Position numbers and translations under genes: made by a program
Origin: Phycisphaerales bacterium
GTDB lineage: Bacteria; Planctomycetota; Phycisphaerae; Phycisphaerales; SM1A02
Reading direction: 5' to 3'
Assembly: GCA_007127615.1 (NCBI GenBank)
Contig: SKZB01000181.1
Location: forward strand, 1 to 9,127
DNA length: 9,127 nucleotides
Notes under the pieces: generated by a model
Databases searched by the model: none
What the model was told of the DNA's origin: nothing
What the model saw: the letters and a program-made list of their open reading frames with translations, nothing else
Shown: positions 1 to 6,326 of the stretch, one piece after another
Layout: each line of letters starts with the position of its first letter
How positions within the stretch are numbered: the stretch's first letter is position 1

Positions 1-405
1 CCGCTCTTCATCGGCGGACACTGGACACCGCAGCTGATCGAGTACGCCGGCGGCCGACATTCGCTGAACGCGCCGGGCTCAAAGTCACGTCAGATCAGCG
101 CGGAAGAACTCCTCGCGCTGATGCCCGATCGGGTGGTCATCTGCCCGTGTGGCTACGACATCAAGCAAACCCTGAGCGAACTCAATACGCTCACCGAACA
201 GCGCTGGTGGAAACTGCTGCCGGCCGTACAGGATGATCAGGTCGTCATCGTCGACGGCAACCAGATGTTCAACCGCCCCGGACCGCGATTGATTGATGCC
301 CTGGAGTGGCTCAGCGGCTGGGTCAACGATCGGCCGGAACTGATCCCGATCGGCTTTCCGGTTCGTTCGGTAGCGCAGCCGTCCGATCTTCCGGCCCCGC
401 CGTGA
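1..405 (+). CDS. btuF: BtuF-like ABC transporter substrate-binding protein, C-terminal part (5' end outside window)
   Basis: The frame is open from base 1 to a TGA at 403-405, giving 134 residues of the C-terminal lobe; the N-terminal half lies upstream of the window. It matches the periplasmic binding proteins of class III ABC importers (BtuF/FecB-like, COG0614), which bring vitamin B12 or iron chelates to an inner-membrane permease. Visible family marks are GHWTPQLIEYAGG near the start, PDRVVICPCGYD in the middle, then WWKLLPAVQDDQVVIVDGNQ followed by FNRPGPRLIDALEWL. The PCGY and NRPGPR elements are, from memory, typical of the subfamily annotated as cobalamin-binding. The last 28 codons overlap the 3' end of the convergent DUF1573 gene, and the terminal residues (roughly VRSVAQPSDLPAPP) look like a non-conserved tail. 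A siderophore or heme ligand cannot be excluded, but a B12 riboswitch about 5 kb downstream favours cobalamin. Confidence 0.85.
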   Translation, partial: PLFIGGHWTPQLIEYAGGRHSLNAPGSKSRQISAEELLALMPDRVVICPCGYDIKQTLSELNTLTEQRWWKLLPAVQDDQVVIVDGNQMFNRPGPRLIDALEWLSGWVNDRPELIPIGFPVRSVAQPSDLPAPP

Positions 406-1162
406 TCGGCAACGCCAGTTCGTGGGCGCCGCTCCAGCGAATCAGAAGCTCCGTCTCCGCTTCGAGCGCGGCCACTTCCTCCACTCCCACCTCGATCATG
501 CCCTGCCAGTCCGCGGGCGTGCGGCCGTCCCGCGCCCCGGCATTGCGCAACCGCCACTCCGTCACTTCCGCGCGGATGCCCGGCGGCGCTTCCACGGTGG
601 GGCGTGGCGCGCGGGTTGTATCATCCCACTCATCCGCCCACGCCGAGCCGAAGAACGCGACCCGCGTGATGGTGTCAGCCGCAACCGCGACCTCGTTGCG
701 GACGGCCCGAAGTCGCTGCGCCGGCCGGCCGATCGCGCGGACCGACAGTTCCACTTCGGGGTGGCCTTCCAGTTGTACGATCACACCGGCGTGACGGGGA
801 CCGACCCGCCGCAGTTCCAGAACCGCCCTCAACTCGATTTCCTCGCCCGGGCCGATGACCTCCCGATCCAGATCGGGCGTCATACAGCCGCAACTGGTGT
901 GCACGTTCTCAATCCGAACCGGCTCACGCAATCGATTGCGCAGGCGGAAGGTATGCTCAACGGCTGCGAGTTCACCGTCGATCGTCACGAAACCGAAATC
1001 ATGCTGGCGTTCACCGGTCAGGACCGGTCGGCCGATCATCAGCCAGTAGGCCAGGAGCAGAGCGCCAAGCACGAGTGCGATCACGCCGATGAACACCGCC
1101 ACCCGGGTCTGGCTCGGGCGGGCGCGTTCCGCGGGAAGATCGGCCGGAGGATCCATCTTCAT
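323..1162 (-). CDS. DUF1573 membrane-anchored protein
   Basis: A 279-residue protein of unknown function. Residues 21-43 form one hydrophobic segment (VAVFIGVIALVLGALLLAYW) after a short charged N-terminus, so it is probably anchored in the inner membrane with the rest outside the cytoplasm. Residues 54-145 carry the DUF1573 (HYDIN/ASH-like immunoglobulin fold) signature: HDFG at 54-57, a hydrophobic-F-x-L-x-N stretch (HTFRLRN), then PVRIENVHTSCGCMTPDL with the Cys91-Gly-Cys93 pair. Such proteins are common in Planctomycetota and Bacteroidota and have no settled role. The region after about 150 is less familiar and may be a second beta domain. The start at 1162 is the longest choice; another Met lies two codons in, and neither has a clear Shine-Dalgarno. 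The last 27 codons overlap the convergent btuF-like gene. Confidence 0.85.
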   Translation of the reverse strand: MKMDPPADLPAERARPSQTRVAVFIGVIALVLGALLLAYWLMIGRPVLTGERQHDFGFVTIDGELAAVEHTFRLRNRLREPVRIENVHTSCGCMTPDLDREVIGPGEEIELRAVLELRRVGPRHAGVIVQLEGHPEVELSVRAIGRPAQRLRAVRNEVAVAADTITRVAFFGSAWADEWDDTTRAPRPTVEAPPGIRAEVTEWRLRNAGARDGRTPADWQGMIEVGVEEVAALEAETELLIRWSGAHELALPITAGPEDRTAALPNEPESRSGSVPADR

Positions 1163-1180
1163 GCGAAAATTGTACGCACG

Positions 1181-1213
1181 GGTGCCGCGGCCGGGTTCGC
1201 GGCCGTCAGCACC
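1181..1213. other. GC-rich imperfect inverted repeat between DUF1573 gene and clpB
   Basis: GGTGC (1181-1185) pairs with GCACC (1209-1213), and CGGCC (1188-1192) pairs with GGCCG (1201-1205), separated by a small asymmetric internal loop. It lies 19 bp upstream of the DUF1573 start codon and about 230 bp upstream of clpB, so it could be an operator or a leader hairpin of the minus-strand gene. In GC-rich DNA a stem like this can occur by chance. Confidence 0.25.
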
Positions 1214-1272
1214 GGCGATCCGATTTCACTTTGACGACGTCCAACGGCAAACGGGCGCATCGGCACTGCCGA

Positions 1273-1299
1273 ATTGACAGTCCGGGGACCGGCCCATCC
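1273..1299 (+). promoter_or_regulatory. Possible sigma-32-like (heat-shock) promoter of clpB
   Basis: ATTGACA (1273-1279) resembles the CTTGAAA -35 element, and GCCCATCC (1292-1299) resembles the CCCCATNT -10 element of sigma-32 promoters, with 12 bp between them. No good sigma-70 -10 lies 16-19 bp after the TTGACA. A start near 1306 would leave a leader of about 130 nt. The E. coli consensus may not hold in this phylum. No CIRCE element (TTAGCACTC-N9-GAGTGCTAA) was seen here. Confidence 0.3.
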
Positions 1300-1427
1300 A
1301 CCCATTCGGCGTCAAACCCGGCCGAATCCCCATGGTCCCACTGGCGCGAACTTTGCATCCTGTTTTTACGTGCAAGCGGTCGCGGTCCGGGCCCGTCGTT
1401 CCTTGCCGCTACCGGCGCACCACTCTC

Positions 1428-1434
1428 AGGAGGT
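1428..1434 (+). promoter_or_regulatory. Strong Shine-Dalgarno of clpB, fixes the start codon
   Basis: AGGAGGT ends 5 nt before the ATG at 1440. It selects that start over an in-frame ATG at 1332, which would add 36 residues unlike ClpB, and over the ATG at 1446. Confidence 0.85.
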
Positions 1435-1439
1435 ACACC

Positions 1440-4064
1440 ATGCGAATGGACCGATTCACGACCCTGGCCCAACAGGCGCTGGCCGATGCGCAGTCGCTGG
1501 CGCTGGAAAAGTCCCACGGCGAACTCTCGCCCCTGCATCTCCTCCGTGCACTCCTTGATGACCAGAATGCCATGGCGCGCTCGATCCTCGCCAAATGCGG
1601 CGTGAACGGGGAGCGCATCGCATCGATCGCCGGCAGTGAACTCGATCGCCTGCCGACGGTTTCCGGGGGGAGCGGGCAGCCGGCCACGGGCGCGCCGCTC
1701 ATGGAGATTCTCACGACCGCGGAGCGGGAGGCGAAATCTCTTGGCGACTCGTACGTCTCCTCCGAACACCTCCTGCTCGCCCTTGCGGAGGTCAAGTCCG
1801 ATGCCAAAGAGGTTCTTTCGGTCAACGGCGTGAGCCGCAAGGATCTCTTCAGCGCGATCAAATCGATGCGGCAGGCCTCGGGGGTGCAGAACATCAATGA
1901 CCCCAATGCCGAGTCGACCTTCGAGGCGCTGAAGAAATACGGCATCGACCTGGTGGAAAAGGCTCAGCAGGGCAAGCTCGACCCGGTCATCGGCCGCGAT
2001 GAAGAGATTCGCCGGTGCATGCAGGTTCTCTCACGACGCACCAAGAACAATCCGGTGCTCATCGGTGAACCGGGGGTGGGAAAAACCGCCATCGCCGAAG
2101 GCATCGCCACCCGAATCGTCAACGGCGATTGCCCGAACTCCATGCGTGAGTCGCGCATCGTCGCCCTCGACGTCGGCCAACTGCTTGCCGGGGCCAAGTA
2201 CCGCGGAGAGTTCGAGGAGCGGCTGAAGGCCGTTTTGCGTGAGGTCACCGCCAGCGAAGGACGGGTCATCCTTTTCATCGACGAACTGCACACGATCGTC
2301 GGGGCCGGAGCCGCGGAAGGTGCGGTCAGCGCGGGGAACCTGCTGAAGCCGGCCCTCGCCCGGGGCGAATTGCGCTGTATCGGCGCGACGACGCTGGATG
2401 AGTTTCGCAAGCACATCGAGAAGGACGCGGCCTTCGAGCGGCGCTTCCAGCCGGTCTTCGTCGGCGAACCGTCGATCGAGGATACGCTGGCGATCCTGCG
2501 CGGTCTGAAGCAGCGCTACGAAGCCCACCACGGCGTGCGCATTCAGGACAGCGCGCTGGTCACCGCCGCCACGCTCAGCCACCGGTACATCGCGGATCGC
2601 TTCCTGCCCGACAAAGCGATCGATCTGCTCGACGAAGCGGCATCGAAACTGCGGATCGAGAACGACTCGATGCCGGCGGAACTGGACGAGTTGAACCGCC
2701 GGATCATGCAGATCGAGATCGAACGCGAAGCGCTCAAGCACGAAACGGATGAGAACTCGAAAAAGCGGATTGATTCCCTGGAAAGGGAATTGTCCGACCA
2801 ACGCGAGCGCGAGAAGACCCTCAAAGCGCAGTGGGATGAAGAGAAATCCGAACTCGACGAGATCAAGAAGGTCAAAGCCACGATCGACGCCAAGCAGACC
2901 GAACTCGAACAGGCCCAGCGGCGCGGCGACCTCGAAACTGCAGCGCGGATTCAGTACGGGGAACTGCGCGAGCAGGATGAACGGCTTCAGGCGGCAGAGA
3001 GAAAGCTTCATCGACGGCATGAAAGCGGGCGCGGTATGGTCAAGGAGGAGGTCGACGCCGAACAAATTGCGGAAGTCGTCGCCAAGTGGACCGGCATCCC
3101 CGTGTCCAAACTGGTTGAAGGCGAGCGTGATCGTCTGCTGCGGATGGAAGGTGAACTGCAGGATCGCGTCGTCGGACAGGATGATGCCGTCCGCGCGGTC
3201 AGCGAGGCGGTTCGCCGGAACCGTGCCGGCCTGGGCGATCCGAAGCGGCCGATCGGCTCCTTCCTCTTCCTCGGCCCGACGGGCGTGGGAAAGACCGAGC
3301 TCTGCAAGACCCTCGCCGACTTTCTGTTCGACACGGAAGACGCGATGATCCGCATCGACATGAGTGAGTACATGGAGCAGCACGCGGTCGCGCGGCTGAT
3401 CGGCGCCCCCCCCGGTTACGTCGGCTACGAGGAAGGCGGCCGGCTCACCGAGACCGTCCGCCGACGCCCCTACTGCGTAGTGCTGTTTGACGAGATGGAA
3501 AAGGCCCACCCCGACGTGTCGAATATCCTGCTGCAGTTGCTCGACGACGGGCGGTTGACCGACGGCCACGGCCGGACGGTTGACTTCCGCAACACGATCA
3601 TCGTGATGACGAGCAACATCGGCTCGCAGAAGATCCTTGAGATGACCGAAGGTGGCGCCCTCGATATCGAAATCGAAACGCACATCAAGGAACTGCTGAA
3701 GAAATCGCTCCGGCCGGAGCTGCTCAACCGGATCGACGAGACGGTGATCTTCCACCAGCTCACGCCGGATGACCTGACGGACATCGTGGACATTCAAATC
3801 GCTTCGCTGACCGAGCGGCTCGCCGATCGCGGACTGTCTCTGGAACTGTCACCCGGCGCCAAAGCCGCCCTGGCCGAAGAGGGCTACGACCCGCAGTTCG
3901 GCGCCCGGCCGCTCAAGCGTGTGATTCAACGGCGGATTGAGAATGCCATGGCGACGCGGATTCTTGGGGGCGAGTTCAATCCGGGCGATCACATCGAGAT
4001 CACCTGGGAAGGCGGAGATTTCAGCCTCCGGCGGTCCGGCGAGACGCAACCGATCCGCGGATGA
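1440..4064 (+). CDS. clpB: ATP-dependent chaperone ClpB (Hsp100 disaggregase)
   Basis: A complete 874-residue cytoplasmic AAA+ protein, close to the usual ClpB length of about 860. As a hexamer it threads aggregated proteins through its central pore and rescues them together with DnaK/DnaJ/GrpE. Domain order: Clp N-terminal repeats (about 1-145); first ATPase with Walker A GEPGVGKT (209-216), pore loop KYRG (253-256), Walker B VILFIDE (276-282) and arginine finger in FERRF (332-336); the charged coiled-coil middle domain (about 405-530) that separates ClpB from ClpA/ClpX and contacts DnaK; then the second ATPase with Walker A GPTGVGKT (612-619), pore loop GYVGYEEGG (659-667), Walker B VVLFDE (680-685) and sensor-2 GARPLKR (821-827). 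All catalytic residues are present and no frameshift is seen. The Met-Arg-Met-Asp-Arg-Phe start matches the family. It appears to be transcribed alone. Confidence 0.98.
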   Translation: MRMDRFTTLAQQALADAQSLALEKSHGELSPLHLLRALLDDQNAMARSILAKCGVNGERIASIAGSELDRLPTVSGGSGQPATGAPLMEILTTAEREAKSLGDSYVSSEHLLLALAEVKSDAKEVLSVNGVSRKDLFSAIKSMRQASGVQNINDPNAESTFEALKKYGIDLVEKAQQGKLDPVIGRDEEIRRCMQVLSRRTKNNPVLIGEPGVGKTAIAEGIATRIVNGDCPNSMRESRIVALDVGQLLAGAKYRGEFEERLKAVLREVTASEGRVILFIDELHTIVGAGAAEGAVSAGNLLKPALARGELRCIGATTLDEFRKHIEKDAAFERRFQPVFVGEPSIEDTLAILRGLKQRYEAHHGVRIQDSALVTAATLSHRYIADRFLPDKAIDLLDEAASKLRIENDSMPAELDELNRRIMQIEIEREALKHETDENSKKRIDSLERELSDQREREKTLKAQWDEEKSELDEIKKVKATIDAKQTELEQAQRRGDLETAARIQYGELREQDERLQAAERKLHRRHESGRGMVKEEVDAEQIAEVVAKWTGIPVSKLVEGERDRLLRMEGELQDRVVGQDDAVRAVSEAVRRNRAGLGDPKRPIGSFLFLGPTGVGKTELCKTLADFLFDTEDAMIRIDMSEYMEQHAVARLIGAPPGYVGYEEGGRLTETVRRRPYCVVLFDEMEKAHPDVSNILLQLLDDGRLTDGHGRTVDFRNTIIVMTSNIGSQKILEMTEGGALDIEIETHIKELLKKSLRPELLNRIDETVIFHQLTPDDLTDIVDIQIASLTERLADRGLSLELSPGAKAALAEEGYDPQFGARPLKRVIQRRIENAMATRILGGEFNPGDHIEITWEGGDFSLRRSGETQPIRG

Positions 4065-4139
4065 AGCCGGACGCCTCGAACCGTCGCTTCCCGACGTTTC
4101 GTCCTTGACTGGTTTGTGATGAAGTGCCCAATCAAGGAA

Positions 4140-4167
4140 CAGGCCGCTCCCAATTGGGAGCGGCCTG
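4140..4167 (+). terminator. Perfect palindrome and T-rich tail, terminator of clpB
   Basis: Twenty-eight bases form a perfect inverted repeat: CAGGCCGCTCCC, central AATT, GGGAGCGGCCTG. As RNA this gives a 12-bp stem with a 4-nt loop. The plus-strand continuation (4171-4190) is T-rich (TTATTCTTTCTTTG), as in Rho-independent terminators. It starts 75 bp after the clpB stop. Read on the minus strand it is followed by TTCCTTGATT, so it may also end transcripts of the convergent PEP-CTERM-like gene. Confidence 0.85.
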
Positions 4168-4259
4168 ATCAGTTATTCTTTCTTTGTCTCTTGCCTTGTC
4201 CCTTGCTGTCTCTGGTGGCGCTCAGGGGTGAAGCCCGGAAGCAGAGCTTCGCGACAACA

Positions 4260-4287
4260 AGACTCAGGCCCGAAGACTCAGGCCCGA
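4260..4287. repeat. 14-bp direct tandem duplication at the 3' end of the PEP-CTERM-like gene
   Basis: The 14-mer AGACTCAGGCCCGA occurs twice in immediate succession (4260-4273 and 4274-4287) without mismatch. On the minus strand the inner copy holds the last codons and TGA stop of the PEP-CTERM-like gene; the outer copy lies just after the stop. It looks like a recent slippage duplication. Confidence 0.9.
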
Positions 4288-4997
4288 CGGCGACGCATGC
4301 CGAGCAGTCCGGCGATTCCGAGCAGCGCCAGGGCGCCGGGGGCGGGAATCACGGTGTTGATCTGCGACATTCGGAAGTCAGCGCCCAGACCGGCATCGAA
4401 GTCGAAGCTCACCGAGGAGATCGATGACAGATCGATCGAGCCGATTCCGGCAAAGTCGTTGAAGTCGAAGAACGCAGACTGAGCACCGACGGAGGTCAGC
4501 GCGAGCGTCAGCGAGGCACTGTTCATGCCGTCACTGATGGTGGCGGTGATCGGAAGGTTGGCAGCGCTGCCAAAGTCAAACGCCAGAAAATCAATATTCA
4601 GGCCGATCTGGTTGCTGAAGTCGCCATTCAGACCGGCGCCGCCGGCGTCATAGAGCAGCCCGAGCTGACCGGATGCCTCTGACGTGCTGCTGTAGTCAAA
4701 CAAACCCGGCATCACAAAGATGTTGATTCGCAGATCATCGAGACCGGGAAAACCCGCTGAGGTCAGGGTGACATCGGTCTGACGGGTGCCGCCGAAAACG
4801 TTGTTCAGACCGGACTCATTGACCGTCAGGGTGTTCCCGACGGTATCGGCCGTCAGCGGCCAGGATGCCTGAACATCACTGAAATCATCGATGATAATCG
4901 ATGCTTCGGCGTCGCTGACGAAACCAATCGCGGTCAACGAAAGAACCGTCGTTGCAACCGACAATTGAACACCACGGACAAGAACGTCTGATCTCAT
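4278..4997 (-). CDS. PEP-CTERM-like sorted secreted protein
   Basis: A 239-residue exported protein of unknown function. The N-terminus has a basic start and a hydrophobic core (VATTVLSLTAIGFV), with likely signal peptidase cleavage after AEA at 30-32. The mature part is acidic, beta-rich and repetitive in Gly, Ser, Asp and Phe, beginning IIIDDFSDVQ. The end has the three parts of a PEP-CTERM-like sorting tail: a P-A-P motif (IPAPG, 217-221), a short hydrophobic helix (ALALLGIAGLLG) and an arginine cluster (MRRRRA). In PEP-CTERM/exosortase systems this tail directs cleavage and transfer to the cell surface or matrix. The PAP rather than PEP motif is, as I recall, common in Planctomycetota. 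The start at 4997 was chosen because the signal peptide begins there and a purine-rich AAGAGAG lies 6 nt upstream. Convergent with clpB, divergent from the riboswitch operon. Confidence 0.88.
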   Translation of the reverse strand: MRSDVLVRGVQLSVATTVLSLTAIGFVSDAEASIIIDDFSDVQASWPLTADTVGNTLTVNESGLNNVFGGTRQTDVTLTSAGFPGLDDLRINIFVMPGLFDYSSTSEASGQLGLLYDAGGAGLNGDFSNQIGLNIDFLAFDFGSAANLPITATISDGMNSASLTLALTSVGAQSAFFDFNDFAGIGSIDLSSISSVSFDFDAGLGADFRMSQINTVIPAPGALALLGIAGLLGMRRRRA

Positions 4998-5003
4998 GTG
5001 ATT

Positions 5004-5040
5004 CTCTCTTTCTTTCTCTTGGTCCCGGATCTCTCCGGGA
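5004..5040 (-). promoter_or_regulatory. Purine-rich ribosome binding site and leader hairpin of the PEP-CTERM-like gene
   Basis: On the minus strand a long purine run (AGAGAAAGAAAGAGAG) stands in for a canonical Shine-Dalgarno before the ATG at 4997. Just upstream, TCCCGGA (5023-5029) and TCCGGGA (5034-5040) form a 7-bp perfect stem with a 4-nt loop. A hairpin next to the ribosome landing site could protect the 5' end of the message or tune translation; this role is inference. Confidence 0.45.
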
Positions 5041-5157
5041 AAGTCTCTCTCGGTTATTCCAAGCCACCTGAAGCCTGGCCATCTGAACCGGTCTCTCCAC
5101 CCGGCGCCATCCTGACCTTCGTGCCGGAACCGGTGGCGGATGCACACAAGCGCCAAT

Positions 5158-5186
5158 AACATATACCACGAATCAGGTGCAAGCAA
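5158..5186 (-). promoter_or_regulatory. Possible sigma-70-type promoter of the minus-strand PEP-CTERM-like gene
   Basis: On the minus strand TTGCTT (5181-5186) and TATGTT (5158-5163) are 17 bp apart, a plausible -35/-10 pair. This would give a leader of about 155 nt containing the hairpin at 5023-5040. Matches are only moderate. Confidence 0.35.
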
Positions 5187-5297
5187 GGAACGAGTCGTAT
5201 CTTTTCACCACCTTGGTACGGGCCATCGAAAAAGAGTGAAGCGACACCGATCAGAACGCTATCAAGCTGACCCGGACACCCATCTCAACCCGAACAG

Positions 5298-5326
5298 TTG
5301 CGTGATCGAGCGGAATCACGTAAAGT
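5298..5326 (+). promoter_or_regulatory. Possible promoter of the riboswitch-controlled operon
   Basis: TTGCGT (5298-5303) and TAAAGT (5321-5326) are separated by exactly 17 bp. The predicted start, about 5333, falls at the first base of the riboswitch P1 stem (5334), which is where the leader RNA should begin. Each hexamer is a weak match; the placement is the main argument. Confidence 0.45.
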
Positions 5327-5333
5327 CCCTGCC

Positions 5334-5541
5334 GGTTATGGTGTCCGCAGCGGGACCGAAAAAATTCGGCCCCGGGGACTTGAAAGGGAAGACGGTGAAA
5401 ATCCGTCACGGACGCGCCGCCGTAACGGGCTGCCGGTGATGCCGGCCGCCGCATTCGAAATGCCACTGCCCGATCCGCAACGGAGCCCGGGTGGGAAGGT
5501 GAATGCGGCCAATGCCCGAAGTCGGAAGACCTGCCGTAACC
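5334..5541 (+). ncRNA. Cobalamin (adenosylcobalamin-type) riboswitch aptamer
   Basis: The conserved core of Rfam RF00174 is readable in order: GAAAGGGAAGACGGTGAAAA with ATCCGTCACGGACGCGCCGCC and GTAA (about 5382-5425), GCCACTG (5462-5468), GGGAAGGTGAATG (from 5493) and the B12 box AAGTCGGAAGACCTGCC (5519-5535). The closing stem P1 is GGTTATGG (5334-5341) with CCGTAACC (5534-5541), including one G-U pair. The aptamer senses B12 in the nascent leader and normally shuts off the downstream genes when the vitamin is plentiful. The next gene in the same direction starts at 5711, so the regulated unit is the operon of secreted proteins. The minus-strand gene is divergent and not a target. Confidence 0.95.
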
Positions 5542-5575
5542 AGTTGGCGTGGCCCTCGCGACTCAGGGGTATGGC

Positions 5576-5629
5576 CGTTACGGATTCAGGGTGCCGGTCC
5601 GTTCCCACCGGCCTTCCACGTAACGTTTT
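5576..5629 (+). terminator. Riboswitch expression platform: intrinsic terminator with competing antiterminator
   Basis: CGTTAC (5576-5581) pairs with GTAACG (5620-5625), enclosing GGA/TCC (5582-5584 with 5615-5617) and an inner hairpin GCCGGT/ACCGGC (5593-5598 with 5607-5612); four T follow at 5626-5629. The left arm can instead pair as GTTACGG (5577-5583) with CCGTAAC (5534-5540), the 3' strand of aptamer stem P1. With B12 bound, P1 holds that strand and the terminator can form; without B12, the antiterminator pairing blocks it. The T-tract is short, so termination may be partial. Confidence 0.6.
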
Positions 5630-5710
5630 CATGCGCGAGGCCGAACTCGGTGATCCATTCGGGAGCCGTTCCGCGCGCAATCGGAACGAAACAGGAAGGA
5701 AAGTAGAACG

Positions 5711-6262
5711 ATGAAAGTACGTATCTCACTCGCGGCCGGCGCGATCGGTCTGGGCCTGTTCACCGCCGGTCTTCGGGCCGACGCCATCGTCGTCGATCCG
5801 ATCGAGGTCGGAACCGGCCCGTTCAGCTCGTTCGTGCAGATCGACTTCGAACAGGGTGAAACCTTCGTGTTCGAGGTGTTCTATAGCGACGTGGCGGAAA
5901 CGACCGGCTTCGATCTCCTGCTCACCCTTGAAGAGACCAGCTCGCTCGGATTCGAGATCGAGTATGACATGTTCGCGTTCGGCCCGTTCGTCACCGGAAT
6001 CGGATTCAACGATATCTTCGAGAGCGGTGATGGCAGCGGCGGGCAAGGGTTCTGGGGCTACTGGGCCAAGACGTCAATGGATGAATCCTGGAGTTTTCCC
6101 GGCGTCGGCACCGGCGACAATCTCGTTTCCGACGGATCGTGGGAGGGCTGGGTCTTCGGCACCGGCCTCGCGCCAAAGGACGTCATCATCCCGGCGCCGG
6201 CCGCCACGGCGGCGCTGGGCGGGCTCCTCATCGGATACGGTCGACGGCGGCGGCAAGCGTGA
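5711..6262 (+). CDS. PEP-CTERM-like secreted protein with a transcobalamin-type (DUF4430-like) domain, first gene of the B12 operon
   Basis: A 183-residue exported protein. Residues 1-25 are a signal peptide (MKVR, then a hydrophobic run, cleavage near RADA). The end is a sorting tail: IIPAPA (159-164), a weakly hydrophobic segment, then YGRRRRQA. Between them, residues 38-150 show the motif order I associate with DUF4430, the bacterial relative of the transcobalamin/intrinsic-factor C-terminal domain: a T-G-F-D-L-L-L-T-L helix (65-73), GFEIEYD (80-86), FGPFVTGIG (90-98), an aromatic strand GFWGYW (113-118) and LVSDGSWEGWVF (138-149), which parallels the L-x-DGD-x-I-x-W ending. This assignment is from recalled pattern and needs a profile search. 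GGAAGGA lies 10 nt upstream of the ATG. As the first gene behind a cobalamin riboswitch, it should be made when B12 is scarce. Surface corrinoid binding is inferred, not shown. Confidence 0.85.
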   Translation: MKVRISLAAGAIGLGLFTAGLRADAIVVDPIEVGTGPFSSFVQIDFEQGETFVFEVFYSDVAETTGFDLLLTLEETSSLGFEIEYDMFAFGPFVTGIGFNDIFESGDGSGGQGFWGYWAKTSMDESWSFPGVGTGDNLVSDGSWEGWVFGTGLAPKDVIIPAPAATAALGGLLIGYGRRRRQA

Positions 6263-6326
6263 GGTCTCACGACTTCTGTTCGCCGAAGCGATCGCCAATC
6301 ACCGACCGAGAAAAGGAGTTCCATTC

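Noticed and set aside
422..1234. 270-codon plus-strand frame opposite the DUF1573 gene
   Set aside because: The minus strand encodes a membrane anchor and the HDFG...SCGC signature; the plus frame is an antisense shadow.
1332..1439. Upstream in-frame extension of clpB
   Set aside because: The extra 36 residues do not resemble ClpB, and a strong AGGAGGT directs initiation at 1440.
2031..3797. Very long minus-strand open frame (588 codons) opposite clpB
   Set aside because: It is antisense to a complete ClpB with every motif intact. Its translation shows no recognisable domain and is rich in residues expected from reversed GC-biased codons.
4998..5186. N-terminal extension of the minus-strand PEP-CTERM-like protein to 5186
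   Set aside because: The extension would place 63 charged residues before an evident signal peptide, and the purine-rich ribosome site lies before 4997.
5298..5714. Open frames crossing the riboswitch on both strands
   Set aside because: The DNA is explained by the conserved RNA core of the cobalamin aptamer, and the translations are Arg/Pro/Gly-rich without domain features.
5856..6326. Upstream extension of the dockerin-tailed protein to an ATG at 5856
   Set aside because: It overlaps the first operon gene in another frame and yields an Arg/Ser-rich low-quality sequence; GTG 6327 has a ribosome site and a signal peptide directly after it.
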